Source: Micromonospora sp. NBC_01813 (lineage in GTDB: Bacteria > Actinomycetota > Actinomycetes > Mycobacteriales > Micromonosporaceae). From it: 64,000 bases of DNA. The stretch lies in assembly GCF_035917335.1 (NCBI RefSeq), contig NZ_CP109067.1, positions 5,579,001-5,643,000 on the forward strand. Direction: 5' to 3'. Below the pieces are notes generated by a model, which made no database searches, was not told where the DNA came from, and was given only the letters and a program-made list of their open reading frames with translations. Both the position numbers and the translations under genes were made by a program. Positions 35,794 to 43,593 of the stretch are shown here, piece by piece. Every line of letters begins with the position of its first letter. Position 1 is the first letter of the stretch.

Positions 35794-36681
35794 TCAGGGG
35801 GAAAGGCTAGCACCGAGCGGCATGATGCCGTACCGCTGCCTCAGCTCTTGGATGATCGCCGGCAGGGCCGCGACGGTGGCGGACCGGTCACCGCCGCCGT
35901 CGTGCAGCAGGATCACCGAGCCGAGCCGGGATTCGGTCTGGATGTGATTGATGAGCTGATCTTTGGTTGGTTTGTCCCAATCGCGTGGGTCGACGTCCCA
36001 GTCCAGCGACACCATGCCCAACTCGTCGGCGACCGCCACCGCGGCCGGAGTCCAGGCGCCGGCCGGATGCCGGAAGTGCTCGACCGGCACGCCCGGAACG
36101 ACCTTGTGGATCTCCTTCGTCGTACGCAGCAGATTGGCGCGAATCTCCGCTTCCGGCAGTAGCCCGAGATCGAGCTCGTGCCCCCAACTGTGGTTGCACA
36201 ACGTGTGACCCTCCCGGACGATCCGGGCGACCAGTGCGGGATACCGGCGTACCTGGGCACCGACCAGGCAGAACGTCGCCGTCACCCTGGCGGCACGCAG
36301 CTCGTCGAGGATCAACGGGGTCCACTGTGGGTGCGGGCCGTCGTCGAAGGTGATCGCCACCTGGCGGTTGCCGGTGCGGCGCTGCAACAGGCCCGGATCG
36401 ACCGTGGGCCGCGCCGAAGCGCCAGGTGCGGCGGTCCCGGCCGACGGCGGTCGGGATTCACCGGTGTCGTCGACCGACGGGCCGGGCGGGACGGGTCTGG
36501 GCGCGGGCTCGGGGACCACATCGGACAGGCCGTCGGCCTGACCGGGTGCCGCGCCGAATCCGGCGATGGCCGACGACTTCGCAGGCACATCCCGTGCGCC
36601 GCGCACGGCGGAGATACTCTCGCTGCCGACGAGCAGGGCGAACACGGTCAGCCCAGCTGCGAAAACGGTGCGTCTCGACAT
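35794..36681 (-). CDS. Secreted polysaccharide deacetylase (NodB domain)
   Basis: 295 residues from ATG 36681 with GGAG upstream. An N-terminal signal or anchor segment (TVFAAGLTVFALLVGSESISAV) and a Pro/Ser-rich linker precede a CE4 domain: QVAITFDDGPHPQWT (motif 1, catalytic Asp and metal Asp), HTLCNHSWGHELDL (motif 2, metal His pair), FRHPAGAWTP (motif 3), DWDVDPRDWDKP (motif 4) and ILLHDGGGDRS (motif 5). It deacetylates a GlcNAc-type polymer, probably peptidoglycan, outside the cell. All catalytic residues are present. Confidence 0.9.
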   Translation of the reverse strand: MSRRTVFAAGLTVFALLVGSESISAVRGARDVPAKSSAIAGFGAAPGQADGLSDVVPEPAPRPVPPGPSVDDTGESRPPSAGTAAPGASARPTVDPGLLQRRTGNRQVAITFDDGPHPQWTPLILDELRAARVTATFCLVGAQVRRYPALVARIVREGHTLCNHSWGHELDLGLLPEAEIRANLLRTTKEIHKVVPGVPVEHFRHPAGAWTPAAVAVADELGMVSLDWDVDPRDWDKPTKDQLINHIQTESRLGSVILLHDGGGDRSATVAALPAIIQELRQRYGIMPLGASLSP

Positions 36682-36800
36682 GTCGACTCCGGGCGAGGGG
36701 GTTTGGCGGAGACCGAGCGACTGCATACGTTAGCCGATCAATGCGTACAGATCGACCCTTTCCGCTGAGTAATCGCTCAGTAGCCCGGCCGGGTGCTCGG

Positions 36801-37787
36801 TCAGTCGAACGCCGGGTGCCCGGTGGCGACCTCGGCGGCCTGGCAGAGCTCGACCGCCTCGGTCAGGTTGCCCGCGTGCCGCACCCCGGCCGGTAGCTCC
36901 GCCAGCGACCAGCCGGGGCCGACCGCCAGCACCAGCACCGGGCGATGCCGCCCGGCACGTACCGCCAGCAGCTGGCCGGTGTCGGCCGTCGCCGGCGTCT
37001 GCGACCAGAGCGCCACCGCGGCCGGACCGGTCCGGCCGATCGCGGCGGCCAGCGCCGACGTCGGCACCCGGGCACCCAGCAGCCGGGTGAGTACCCCGAC
37101 CTCGGCGAGCGCCGCCGCCAACGCCTCCAACGGCAGCGTGTGCTGCTCCTCGTCGGCGCAGGCCAGCAGCACGCCCGACCCGCCCCCGACAGCAGCGCCG
37201 TGGCCGACCGCACCGCCGGTGGTCGACACCGGCCGGTTCACCATCGCCAGGGCCTCGGAGACGCAGCGCGACAGCAGATGCTCCACGTCCACGAAGCCGG
37301 CTGTGGTCGCGTACCGGTCGCCGACACTGGCCAGCACCGGGCGTACCACCTGGTCCCAGGTGGCGATGACCCCGTCGCTGAGCAGCGCCTGTTCCAGGAT
37401 CTCCCGCATGGCCAGGTTGTCCAGCCGGACGGCCGCCCGGGCCAGGCCGCGCGCTGCCGGCCCGGCGGCACCGACCCCGATGGCGAACCCACCGCCGGCC
37501 CGCCCGGTCGCCACCGTCGCGGACGGACGCGGACCGGCCGTAGCGGACGCAACCGACCCGCCGGCAGCCGCCGCCCAGCGGGCCGCCTCGGCTGGGGCCA
37601 CGCCTTCGGCGGTGAGCCGGCGCATCACCTCGAGCCGGGCCAGGTCCTCGGGGCCGTACCGGCGATGGTGACCTTTGACGTGTCGGGTCGGCCCCAGTCC
37701 GTAGCGTTGATGCCAGGTGCGCAGCGTGGTCACCGCCACGCCGAGTCGGCGCGCCGCGTTGCCCGCGCTCAGCGCGTCATCGCCCAC
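36801..37787 (-). CDS. litR: MerR-type regulator with B12-binding domain (LitR/CarH-like photoreceptor)
   Basis: 328 residues from a GTG overlapping the idi stop. The N-terminal MerR HTH (LSAGNAARRLGVAVTTLRTWHQRYGLGPTRHVKGHHRRYGPEDLARLEVMRRLT) is followed by an Ala/Gly linker. A helical cap (WDQVVRPVLASVGDRYATTAGFVDVEHLLSRCV) and a cobalamin-binding Rossmann domain with DEEQH complete it. His216 with Glu213 is the ExxH cobalt-ligand motif of CarH. The cap Trp seen in CarH is Tyr here (GDRY), so light chemistry may differ. Relatives bind adenosylcobalamin, repress carotenoid genes in the dark and release DNA on illumination. Confidence 0.8.
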   Translation of the reverse strand: MGDDALSAGNAARRLGVAVTTLRTWHQRYGLGPTRHVKGHHRRYGPEDLARLEVMRRLTAEGVAPAEAARWAAAAGGSVASATAGPRPSATVATGRAGGGFAIGVGAAGPAARGLARAAVRLDNLAMREILEQALLSDGVIATWDQVVRPVLASVGDRYATTAGFVDVEHLLSRCVSEALAMVNRPVSTTGGAVGHGAAVGGGSGVLLACADEEQHTLPLEALAAALAEVGVLTRLLGARVPTSALAAAIGRTGPAAVALWSQTPATADTGQLLAVRAGRHRPVLVLAVGPGWSLAELPAGVRHAGNLTEAVELCQAAEVATGHPAFD

Positions 37788-38397
37788 CCGACCGCTCCGT
37801 GACCGTGCCGGGCTCCTGTCGGCCCTGAGTCGACCCGCCGCCGTCGGCGAACAGGTTGCCCTGAGCGAACAGGTGGTCGGCGACGCCGGTGAGCCACGGG
37901 GCGTACGAGTCCGGTTCGTCGGCCAGCCCGGCCCGTAGCTCCTGCGCCCCGACCCACCGCAGCTGCGCGACCTCCTGCGGGTCGGGCCGCAGCGTGGCCT
38001 GCGGGTCAAGGGAACCCAGCAGTACGTGGTCGTACTCGTACTCGGTCCGTCCGGTGACCGGGTCGGTGGCCTGGTAGGTGTGCACGCCGATCTCGGTCAA
38101 CGTGACCGGCTCGACGCCGATCTCCTCGCCGAGGCGGCGGTTGGCGGCCACCGACAGGTCCTCCCCGGGCAGCGGATGGCCGCAGCAGGTGTTCGCCCAG
38201 CGCAGCGGAAAGCGGGTCTTCACCGCGGCCCGCTGCTGCAGCAGCAGCCGGCCGCTGTCGTCGACCAGGAGCACCGAGAACGCCCGGTGCAGTTGGCCAG
38301 GGGGATGGTGGGCGTCGGCGACGGTGGCCGAGCCGACCGGCCGACCGGTCGGGTCGACCAACTCGACCAGGTGGCTCTCTCGTGCGTGGACGGTCAT
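37777..38397 (-). CDS. idi: Isopentenyl-diphosphate delta-isomerase, type 1
   Basis: 206 residues, Nudix fold. LHRAFSVLLVDDSGRLLLQQRAAVKTRFPLRWANTCCGHPLPGED contains the catalytic Cys (NTCCGHP) and metal His residues. NRRLGEEIGVE is the Nudix helix, and EYEYDHVLLG carries the second catalytic Glu region. It interconverts IPP and DMAPP, supplying the starter for GGPP. Its ATG overlaps the crtI stop (ATGA), and its 3' end overlaps the regulator start. A low-complexity Gln/Gly tail of about 20 residues follows the domain. Confidence 0.95.
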   Translation of the reverse strand: MTVHARESHLVELVDPTGRPVGSATVADAHHPPGQLHRAFSVLLVDDSGRLLLQQRAAVKTRFPLRWANTCCGHPLPGEDLSVAANRRLGEEIGVEPVTLTEIGVHTYQATDPVTGRTEYEYDHVLLGSLDPQATLRPDPQEVAQLRWVGAQELRAGLADEPDSYAPWLTGVADHLFAQGNLFADGGGSTQGRQEPGTVTERSGGR

Positions 38398-39923
38398 CGG
38401 GCACCTCCCGTGCTTGCGTGTCCGCCGCCACGGCGGCCGGTCCGCGATGCTCCGCCGGTCACCCGGGCCGCGGCCAGCTTCCCAGAAATCAACACCATCG
38501 GTACGCCGACCCCGGGTTGGGTGCCGGAGCCGACGAAGACCACATTCTCCAGTGTGGGGTGCAGATTGCCAGGGCGGAACGGCCCGGTCTGGAACAGGCT
38601 GTGCGCGGCGGCGAACGGCGTACCGGCCGCCATCCCGGCGTCGGCCCAGTCCGCCGGGGTCACCACCTCGCGTACCTCGATGCCGTCGGCGAAGTCACGG
38701 TAGCCGCGCTCCTCCAGGGTGTGGATCAGCTCGTCGGCGTACCGCTGCGGCAGGTCGCCGCGCCAGTCCAGCTGGCCACTGTCCAGGTTGGGCACCGGCG
38801 CCAGGACGTAGTAGGTGTGCCGGCCGGCCGGCGCGACCGACGGGTCGGTCCGGCTCGGGTTGGTGACCAGCAGCGACGGGTCGCTCATCAGCTCGCCCCG
38901 GCGGATCACCTCGTCGAAGGTGCCCTTCCAGAGCCGCCCGAAGTGGATGTTGTGGTGGCCGATCTGTTCGTAGCCCTGCCGGGAGCCGATGTGCAGCACG
39001 ACGCAGGACGGCGAGTAGCGCAACCGGCGTTGGCGGCTCGGCGGCAGCAGCTCGCGGTAGGCGACCGGCAGGTCCGGGTTGAGCACGACGACGTCGGCGG
39101 GGATCCGCTCGCCGTCGGCGGTGAGTACGGCGCGGGCCCGGCCGCCGGCGGTCTCCACGTTGGTGACGGTGCAGCCGTAGCGGATCTTCACCCCGTGCTT
39201 CTCGGCGGCGCCGGCCAACGCCCGGGGCACCGCGTGCATGCCGCCGCGCGGGAACGACACGCCGGCGACGGAGTCCAGGTAGGCGATCACCGTGTAGATC
39301 GCAAGGGCGTCGTGTGGCGCCAGGCCCGCGTACATCGCCTGGAAGGAGAAGATCCGCCGGGTACGGGGGTCGGCGAAGAACTGGTCGATCTTGGTCTGCA
39401 TCCGCCGGAACGCCCCGGCGGCCAGCAGCCGCAGCAGGTTTCCGGTGATCAGGTCGGGTGGGCTGTCCAGGTTGCGGTCGATGAAGTCGTTGCGTTCGAG
39501 CTGCCACAGCCGCCGGGCGTAGTCGACGAACCGCAGGTAGCCGTCGGCCTCCCGGGGCCCACAGACCCGGGACACCTCGGCGGCCATCCGGGCCGTGTCG
39601 GTGATCACGTCCAGAGTGGAGCCATCGGGGAAGTAGGCCCGGTACGCCGGGTCCAGCGGCGTCAGATCCAGCCAGTCCGACAACTCCTCGCCGACCGCGC
39701 CGAGCGCCTCGGCGATCAGCTCCGGCATGGTCAGCACGGTCGGGCCGGTGTCGAACTCGTACCCGTCGACCGCCCGCCGCCCGGCCCGGCCGCCCGGCAC
39801 CGCCTCGCGCTCGAGCAGGGTCACCTGCCGGCCGGCGCCGGCCAGGTGCAGCGCGCAGGCCAGCCCACCCAGCCCGGCACCGACCACGACCACATGTTCG
39901 GTTGCCCCGGTCACGGTACGCAT
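38394..39923 (-). CDS. crtI: Phytoene desaturase
   Basis: 509 residues. The N-terminal FAD-binding motif is VVVVGAGLGGLACALHLAGAGRQVTLLERE. YEFDTGPTVLTMPELI is typical of CrtI, and the C-terminal NVVFVGSGTQPGVGVPMVLISGKL is the bacterial phytoene dehydrogenase signature. It introduces double bonds into phytoene to give lycopene or a less desaturated product. AAGGAGG 9 nt before the ATG at 39923 decides the start over an in-frame ATG at 39956. Coupled to idi by ATGA. Confidence 0.93.
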   Translation of the reverse strand: MRTVTGATEHVVVVGAGLGGLACALHLAGAGRQVTLLEREAVPGGRAGRRAVDGYEFDTGPTVLTMPELIAEALGAVGEELSDWLDLTPLDPAYRAYFPDGSTLDVITDTARMAAEVSRVCGPREADGYLRFVDYARRLWQLERNDFIDRNLDSPPDLITGNLLRLLAAGAFRRMQTKIDQFFADPRTRRIFSFQAMYAGLAPHDALAIYTVIAYLDSVAGVSFPRGGMHAVPRALAGAAEKHGVKIRYGCTVTNVETAGGRARAVLTADGERIPADVVVLNPDLPVAYRELLPPSRQRRLRYSPSCVVLHIGSRQGYEQIGHHNIHFGRLWKGTFDEVIRRGELMSDPSLLVTNPSRTDPSVAPAGRHTYYVLAPVPNLDSGQLDWRGDLPQRYADELIHTLEERGYRDFADGIEVREVVTPADWADAGMAAGTPFAAAHSLFQTGPFRPGNLHPTLENVVFVGSGTQPGVGVPMVLISGKLAAARVTGGASRTGRRGGGHASTGGAR

Positions 39924-39957
39924 GCCGCGACCACCTCCTTGATGAGCGTTGCTCACA

Positions 39958-41133
39958 TCATGCCTGTCGAGTGGTGGCGGCCACGGCCAGGTCGGTGAGC
40001 GCGGCTCGGGCGTCGGCGTCGATCGGCGCGGCCGTGACGGCGGCGAGGGCGGCCTGCACCCGTTGCTCGATCATCCGTTCCACCTGGGCGACGGCTCCGG
40101 TCTCGACCACGACCTCGGTCATCCGGGCCACCCACCGGTCGACCTCGGAGCCGGTGCCGACCGGCGGTGCGGCGGCAGGTGGTGCGGCCAGCTCGGCGCG
40201 TTGCGCGCCGGTGGCCAGCTCGCGGGCGATCAGCAGCAGCACGGTCGGTTTGCCGGTGCGCAGGTCGTCGCCGGCGGGTTTGCCGGTCCGCGCCGGGTCG
40301 CCGACCACGCCGAGCAGGTCGTCGCGCAGTTGGAACGCCTCACCGACGTCGGTGCCGTAGCGCCGGTACGCGTCCCACACCGGCGGCTCGGCGGCCGGGC
40401 CGGCCAGCGCCGCGCCCAGATGCAGCGGACGCAGCACCGTGTAGCAGGCGGTCTTGTGCCGGGCCACCCGCAGCGCCCGGTCGACCGACCAGTTGCCGGC
40501 GTCGGTCTCGCCGAGGACGTCGAGGTACTGCCCGGCGATGGTCTCCACCCGCATCTGGTCGTAGCAGCGGCGGACCTGCCGCATGGTGGCTGCCGGCACG
40601 TCGGCCATGGCGAGCAGCCGGTCGGCCCAGACCAGGCAGAGATCGCCGACGAGTACGGCGGCCGCCTCGCCGAACCGGTCGGCGTCACCGGTCCGGCCGG
40701 CGTCGCGGTGCTGGCCGGCCAGCCGCTGGTGTGCGGTGGGTCGACCGCGGCGGGTGGCGGAGGCATCCATCACGTCGTCGTGGATCAGGGCGAAGGCGTG
40801 CAGCAACTCCAGTGCGGCCAGCGCCGGCAGCACCGGGGTGAGCGCCGCGTCGGGGCCGACGACGCCGCGCCAGCCCCAGTGGGCGAAGACCGGGCGCAGC
40901 CGCTTGCCGCCGCCGAGCACGGTGTCCCGGGCGACCTGGGCGAACGGTTGCAACGCCGGGTCGATCACGTCGAGCGCGGACAGCTCGGCGGAGAGGAAAT
41001 CGATCAGGGTGTCGTCGACGGCGGCGCTCAGCTGGGCGTGGACGCGGGCGGTCGGTGGTTCGTGGGTGGCCGTAGTCGGCGGGACGTCGGCCGCCACGCT
41101 GAGCGTGTTGCCCGCAACTGTGTGATTGGCCAC
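39958..41133 (-). CDS. crtE: Geranylgeranyl-diphosphate synthase-type polyprenyl synthetase
   Basis: 391 residues from a GTG. GGGKRLRP is the substrate-binding motif, LIHDDVMD the first Asp-rich motif and FQLRDDLLGVVGD the second. GKPAGDDLRTGKPTVLL is the KxxD/E loop region. It condenses IPP units to make GGPP for CrtB. A non-conserved Pro/Ala stretch (ELAAPPAAAPPVGTGSEV) extends the C-terminal part. It faces crtB across a 64-bp divergent promoter. Confidence 0.92.
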   Translation of the reverse strand: MANHTVAGNTLSVAADVPPTTATHEPPTARVHAQLSAAVDDTLIDFLSAELSALDVIDPALQPFAQVARDTVLGGGKRLRPVFAHWGWRGVVGPDAALTPVLPALAALELLHAFALIHDDVMDASATRRGRPTAHQRLAGQHRDAGRTGDADRFGEAAAVLVGDLCLVWADRLLAMADVPAATMRQVRRCYDQMRVETIAGQYLDVLGETDAGNWSVDRALRVARHKTACYTVLRPLHLGAALAGPAAEPPVWDAYRRYGTDVGEAFQLRDDLLGVVGDPARTGKPAGDDLRTGKPTVLLLIARELATGAQRAELAAPPAAAPPVGTGSEVDRWVARMTEVVVETGAVAQVERMIEQRVQAALAAVTAAPIDADARAALTDLAVAATTRQA

Positions 41134-41155
41134 GGGAACGAGCGTACCCTAGGCT

Positions 41156-41186
41156 TTGAAGTTGCGTCGATTGTTGCGTCGATATT
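41156..41186. promoter_or_regulatory. crtE-crtB divergent promoter with tandem 12-bp repeat
   Basis: GTTGCGTCGATT (41161-41172) is directly repeated as GTTGCGTCGATA (41173-41184). For crtB, TTGAAG (41156-41161) and GATATT (41181-41186) are spaced by 19 bp, the long spacer typical of MerR-controlled promoters, and the repeats fill it. The linked LitR/CarH-type protein is the natural candidate binder. Confidence 0.5.
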
Positions 41187-41197
41187 GAGGGGGGCCG

Positions 41198-42244
41198 GTG
41201 GGCGCGATCGAAGAGGGGCCGACGGGCGCGGACCTGGCGACTGCCTATGCCCGGTGTCGTGAGCTGCACAAGCGACACGGCCGCACCTACTATCTCGCGA
41301 CCCGGTTGCTGCCGCAGTGGAAACGACGGCATGTTCATGCTTTGTATGGATTCACCCGCTATGCCGATGAAATCGTCGACCGCACCGACGCGCTGCCGAC
41401 CGACGACCGCGCCGCCGCGCTCGACCAGTGGTCGCGGCGGTTCCTCGCCGGGCTGCACGGCGCTCGGGTCGACGACCCGCTGCTCCCCGCCGTCCTGCAC
41501 ACCATCGCGGTGTTCGACCTGGACAAGGCCGACTTCACCGCGTTCCTGCGCAGCATGGCGATGGACCTGACCGTCACCTCGTACCCGCGCTACGCCGACC
41601 TGCTCGACTACATGGAGGGTTCGGCGGCGGTGATCGGCACCATGATGCTGCCGATCCTCGGCAGCACCGACCGGGCCGCCGCCCGGGAGCCGGCCCGGCA
41701 ACTCGGCTTCGCGTTCCAACTCACCAACTTCATCCGCGACGTCGCCGAGGACCTGGAGCGGGGCCGCACCTACCTGCCCGACGAGGACCTGGCCCGGTTC
41801 GGCGTCACCCGCGCCGACCTGACCGACGCCGCCCGGCAGCGGCGGTCCACCCCGGCGATCATCGAACTCATCGAGTACGAGGTCGCCCGGGCACAGGCCC
41901 ACTACGCCGCCGCCGCACCGGGCATCACCATGCTGGAGCCCGCCTCGCAGGCATGCATGCGCACCGCGTACGCCCTCTACGGCGGCATCCTCGACGAGGT
42001 CGCCGCCAACGGGTTCGACGTCTTCACCCGCCGGGCCACCGTGCCGAACCGGCGCCGCGCCGCCGTCGCCCTGCGCGCCCTGCTCACCCCCGCCGGCACC
42101 CCGGTCACCCTGCCCGGCCCGGTCCGGTCGGCAAGCGCCGACCTGCCGCCGGTGACCGCAGACGGGGCACTCGCAAGCGCCGAGCTGCCACCGGCAAGCG
42201 TCGACCAGCCGCCGGTGACCGCCGACCTGCCGGCCGCCCCGTAA
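41198..42244 (+). CDS. crtB: Phytoene synthase
   Basis: 348 residues from a GTG with GAGGGGGG just upstream. Squalene/phytoene synthase motifs are present: YADEIVD (first Asp-rich motif), GSAAVIGTMMLPILG, and FQLTNFIRDVAEDLERGRTYLPDEDL (second Asp-rich motif). It joins two GGPP molecules to phytoene. A 35-residue C-terminal tail of repeated ADLPPVTAD/AELPPASVD-like units is not part of the family and is probably disordered. The photolyase gene follows 6 bp downstream. Confidence 0.93.
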   Translation: MGAIEEGPTGADLATAYARCRELHKRHGRTYYLATRLLPQWKRRHVHALYGFTRYADEIVDRTDALPTDDRAAALDQWSRRFLAGLHGARVDDPLLPAVLHTIAVFDLDKADFTAFLRSMAMDLTVTSYPRYADLLDYMEGSAAVIGTMMLPILGSTDRAAAREPARQLGFAFQLTNFIRDVAEDLERGRTYLPDEDLARFGVTRADLTDAARQRRSTPAIIELIEYEVARAQAHYAAAAPGITMLEPASQACMRTAYALYGGILDEVAANGFDVFTRRATVPNRRRAAVALRALLTPAGTPVTLPGPVRSASADLPPVTADGALASAELPPASVDQPPVTADLPAAP

Positions 42245-42250
42245 CCCGCC

Positions 42251-43543
42251 GTGCGTACCGCTGTCGTCCTGCTCACCCGCGACCTGCGGGTGCACGACCA
42301 CCCGGCGCTGGCCACCGCCTGCGCCACCGCCGAGCAGGTGGTGCCGCTGTTCGTGCTCGACCCACGGCTCGCCGGGCGATCCGCCAACCGGGACCGGTTC
42401 CTGCACCAGGCCCTCGCCGACCTGCGCGCCGTGCTGCGCGAACGCGGCGGCGACCTGGTGCTGCGCCACGGCGACCCGGTCACCGAGACGATCCGACTCG
42501 CCCGCGACGTCGACGCCGACGGCATCGCCGTCTCCGCCGACGTCAGCCACTACGCCCGAGGCAGGCAGCGGCGGCTCCGCGACGAATGCGAGCGGCACCG
42601 CATCGCGTACCGCGAATTCCCCGGCCTGACCGTCGTCGACCCGGCGGCGCTCACCCCGACCGGCGGCGACCACTACAAGGTCTTCACCCCGTACTTCCGG
42701 GCCTGGAGCGCCGCCGACTGGCGGACCGCCTGCGCCGCCCCGGACCAGATCCGGCTGCCCGACGGGCTCGCCGTCGGCCGGTTGCCGGCCCTGCCGGCCG
42801 GCGAATCAGCGCAGGCCGCCGCCGGTGGCGAGACCGTCGGCCGCCGCCGGCTGCGCGACTGGCTCGGCAACCTCGACCGGTACGGCGACCTGCACGACGA
42901 CCTGCCCGGCGACGCCACCTCCCGACTCAGCCCGTACCTGCGGTTCGGCTGCCTGTCGCCACTGGAGGTGGCGCAGGCCGCCGGCGACCGCGACGGGCCG
43001 TTCGTCCGGCAACTCTGCTGGCGCGACTTCCACTACCAGGTCGCGCACGCCTTTCCGGACCTGGCGACCACGGCCTACCGGCGCAACGCCAAGGAGGAGT
43101 GGCGCTACGACGCCGCCGCGCTGGACGCCTGGCAGACCGGGCACACCGGGCTGCCGATCGTCGACGCCGGCATGCGCCAGCTGCTCGCTCAGGGCTGGAT
43201 GCACAACCGGGCCCGGCTGATCACCGCCGCGTACCTGACCAAGGAGCTCGGCCTGGACTGGCGGGCCGGGCGGGCCTGGTTCGACCGGTGGCTGCTCGAC
43301 GGCGACCTGCCGAACAACTCCGGCAACTGGCAGTGGGTGGCCGGCACCGGCAACGACACCCGACCCAACCGGCGGTTCAACCCGCTGCGCCAGGCACACC
43401 GCTTCGACCCGGCCGGCGACTACGTCCGCCGCTGGCTGCCCGAGCTGGCCGGCGTCCCCGGTGCCGCCGTCCACGAGCCCTGGCAGCTGCCGCTGGCCGT
43501 CCGGGCCGGCCTCGACTACCCGCCGCCACTGTCCGAGCGCTGA
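42251..43543 (+). CDS. phr: Deoxyribodipyrimidine photolyase (class I CPD type)
   Basis: 430 residues. The N-terminal antenna-binding Rossmann domain (AVVLLTRDLRVHDHPALATAC) is followed by the FAD domain: FVRQLCWRDFHYQVAHAFPDL, WQTGHTGLPIVDAGMRQLLAQGWMHNRARLITAAYLTKELGLDW, and LPNNSGNWQWVAGTGNDTRPNRRFNP. The Trp and Asn residues around FAD are those of photolyases, so it should repair UV-induced pyrimidine dimers using blue light. It starts 6 bp after crtB and is co-transcribed with it. Confidence 0.93.
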   Translation: MRTAVVLLTRDLRVHDHPALATACATAEQVVPLFVLDPRLAGRSANRDRFLHQALADLRAVLRERGGDLVLRHGDPVTETIRLARDVDADGIAVSADVSHYARGRQRRLRDECERHRIAYREFPGLTVVDPAALTPTGGDHYKVFTPYFRAWSAADWRTACAAPDQIRLPDGLAVGRLPALPAGESAQAAAGGETVGRRRLRDWLGNLDRYGDLHDDLPGDATSRLSPYLRFGCLSPLEVAQAAGDRDGPFVRQLCWRDFHYQVAHAFPDLATTAYRRNAKEEWRYDAAALDAWQTGHTGLPIVDAGMRQLLAQGWMHNRARLITAAYLTKELGLDWRAGRAWFDRWLLDGDLPNNSGNWQWVAGTGNDTRPNRRFNPLRQAHRFDPAGDYVRRWLPELAGVPGAAVHEPWQLPLAVRAGLDYPPPLSER

Positions 43544-43593
43544 TCCTGGCCGCCCGGTCGGTGGTGGTTCGTACTCTCTGACATGCTGACCTC

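Noticed and set aside
40685-42673. 662-codon open frame on the reverse strand across crtE, crtB and phr
   Set aside because: It is antisense to strongly conserved genes in all frames; its protein is Gly/Arg/Val-rich without recognisable domains. Long spurious frames are expected at this GC content.
41428-43581. 717-codon open frame on the forward strand
   Set aside because: Out-of-frame shadow of crtB and photolyase, Arg/Pro-rich, no motif.
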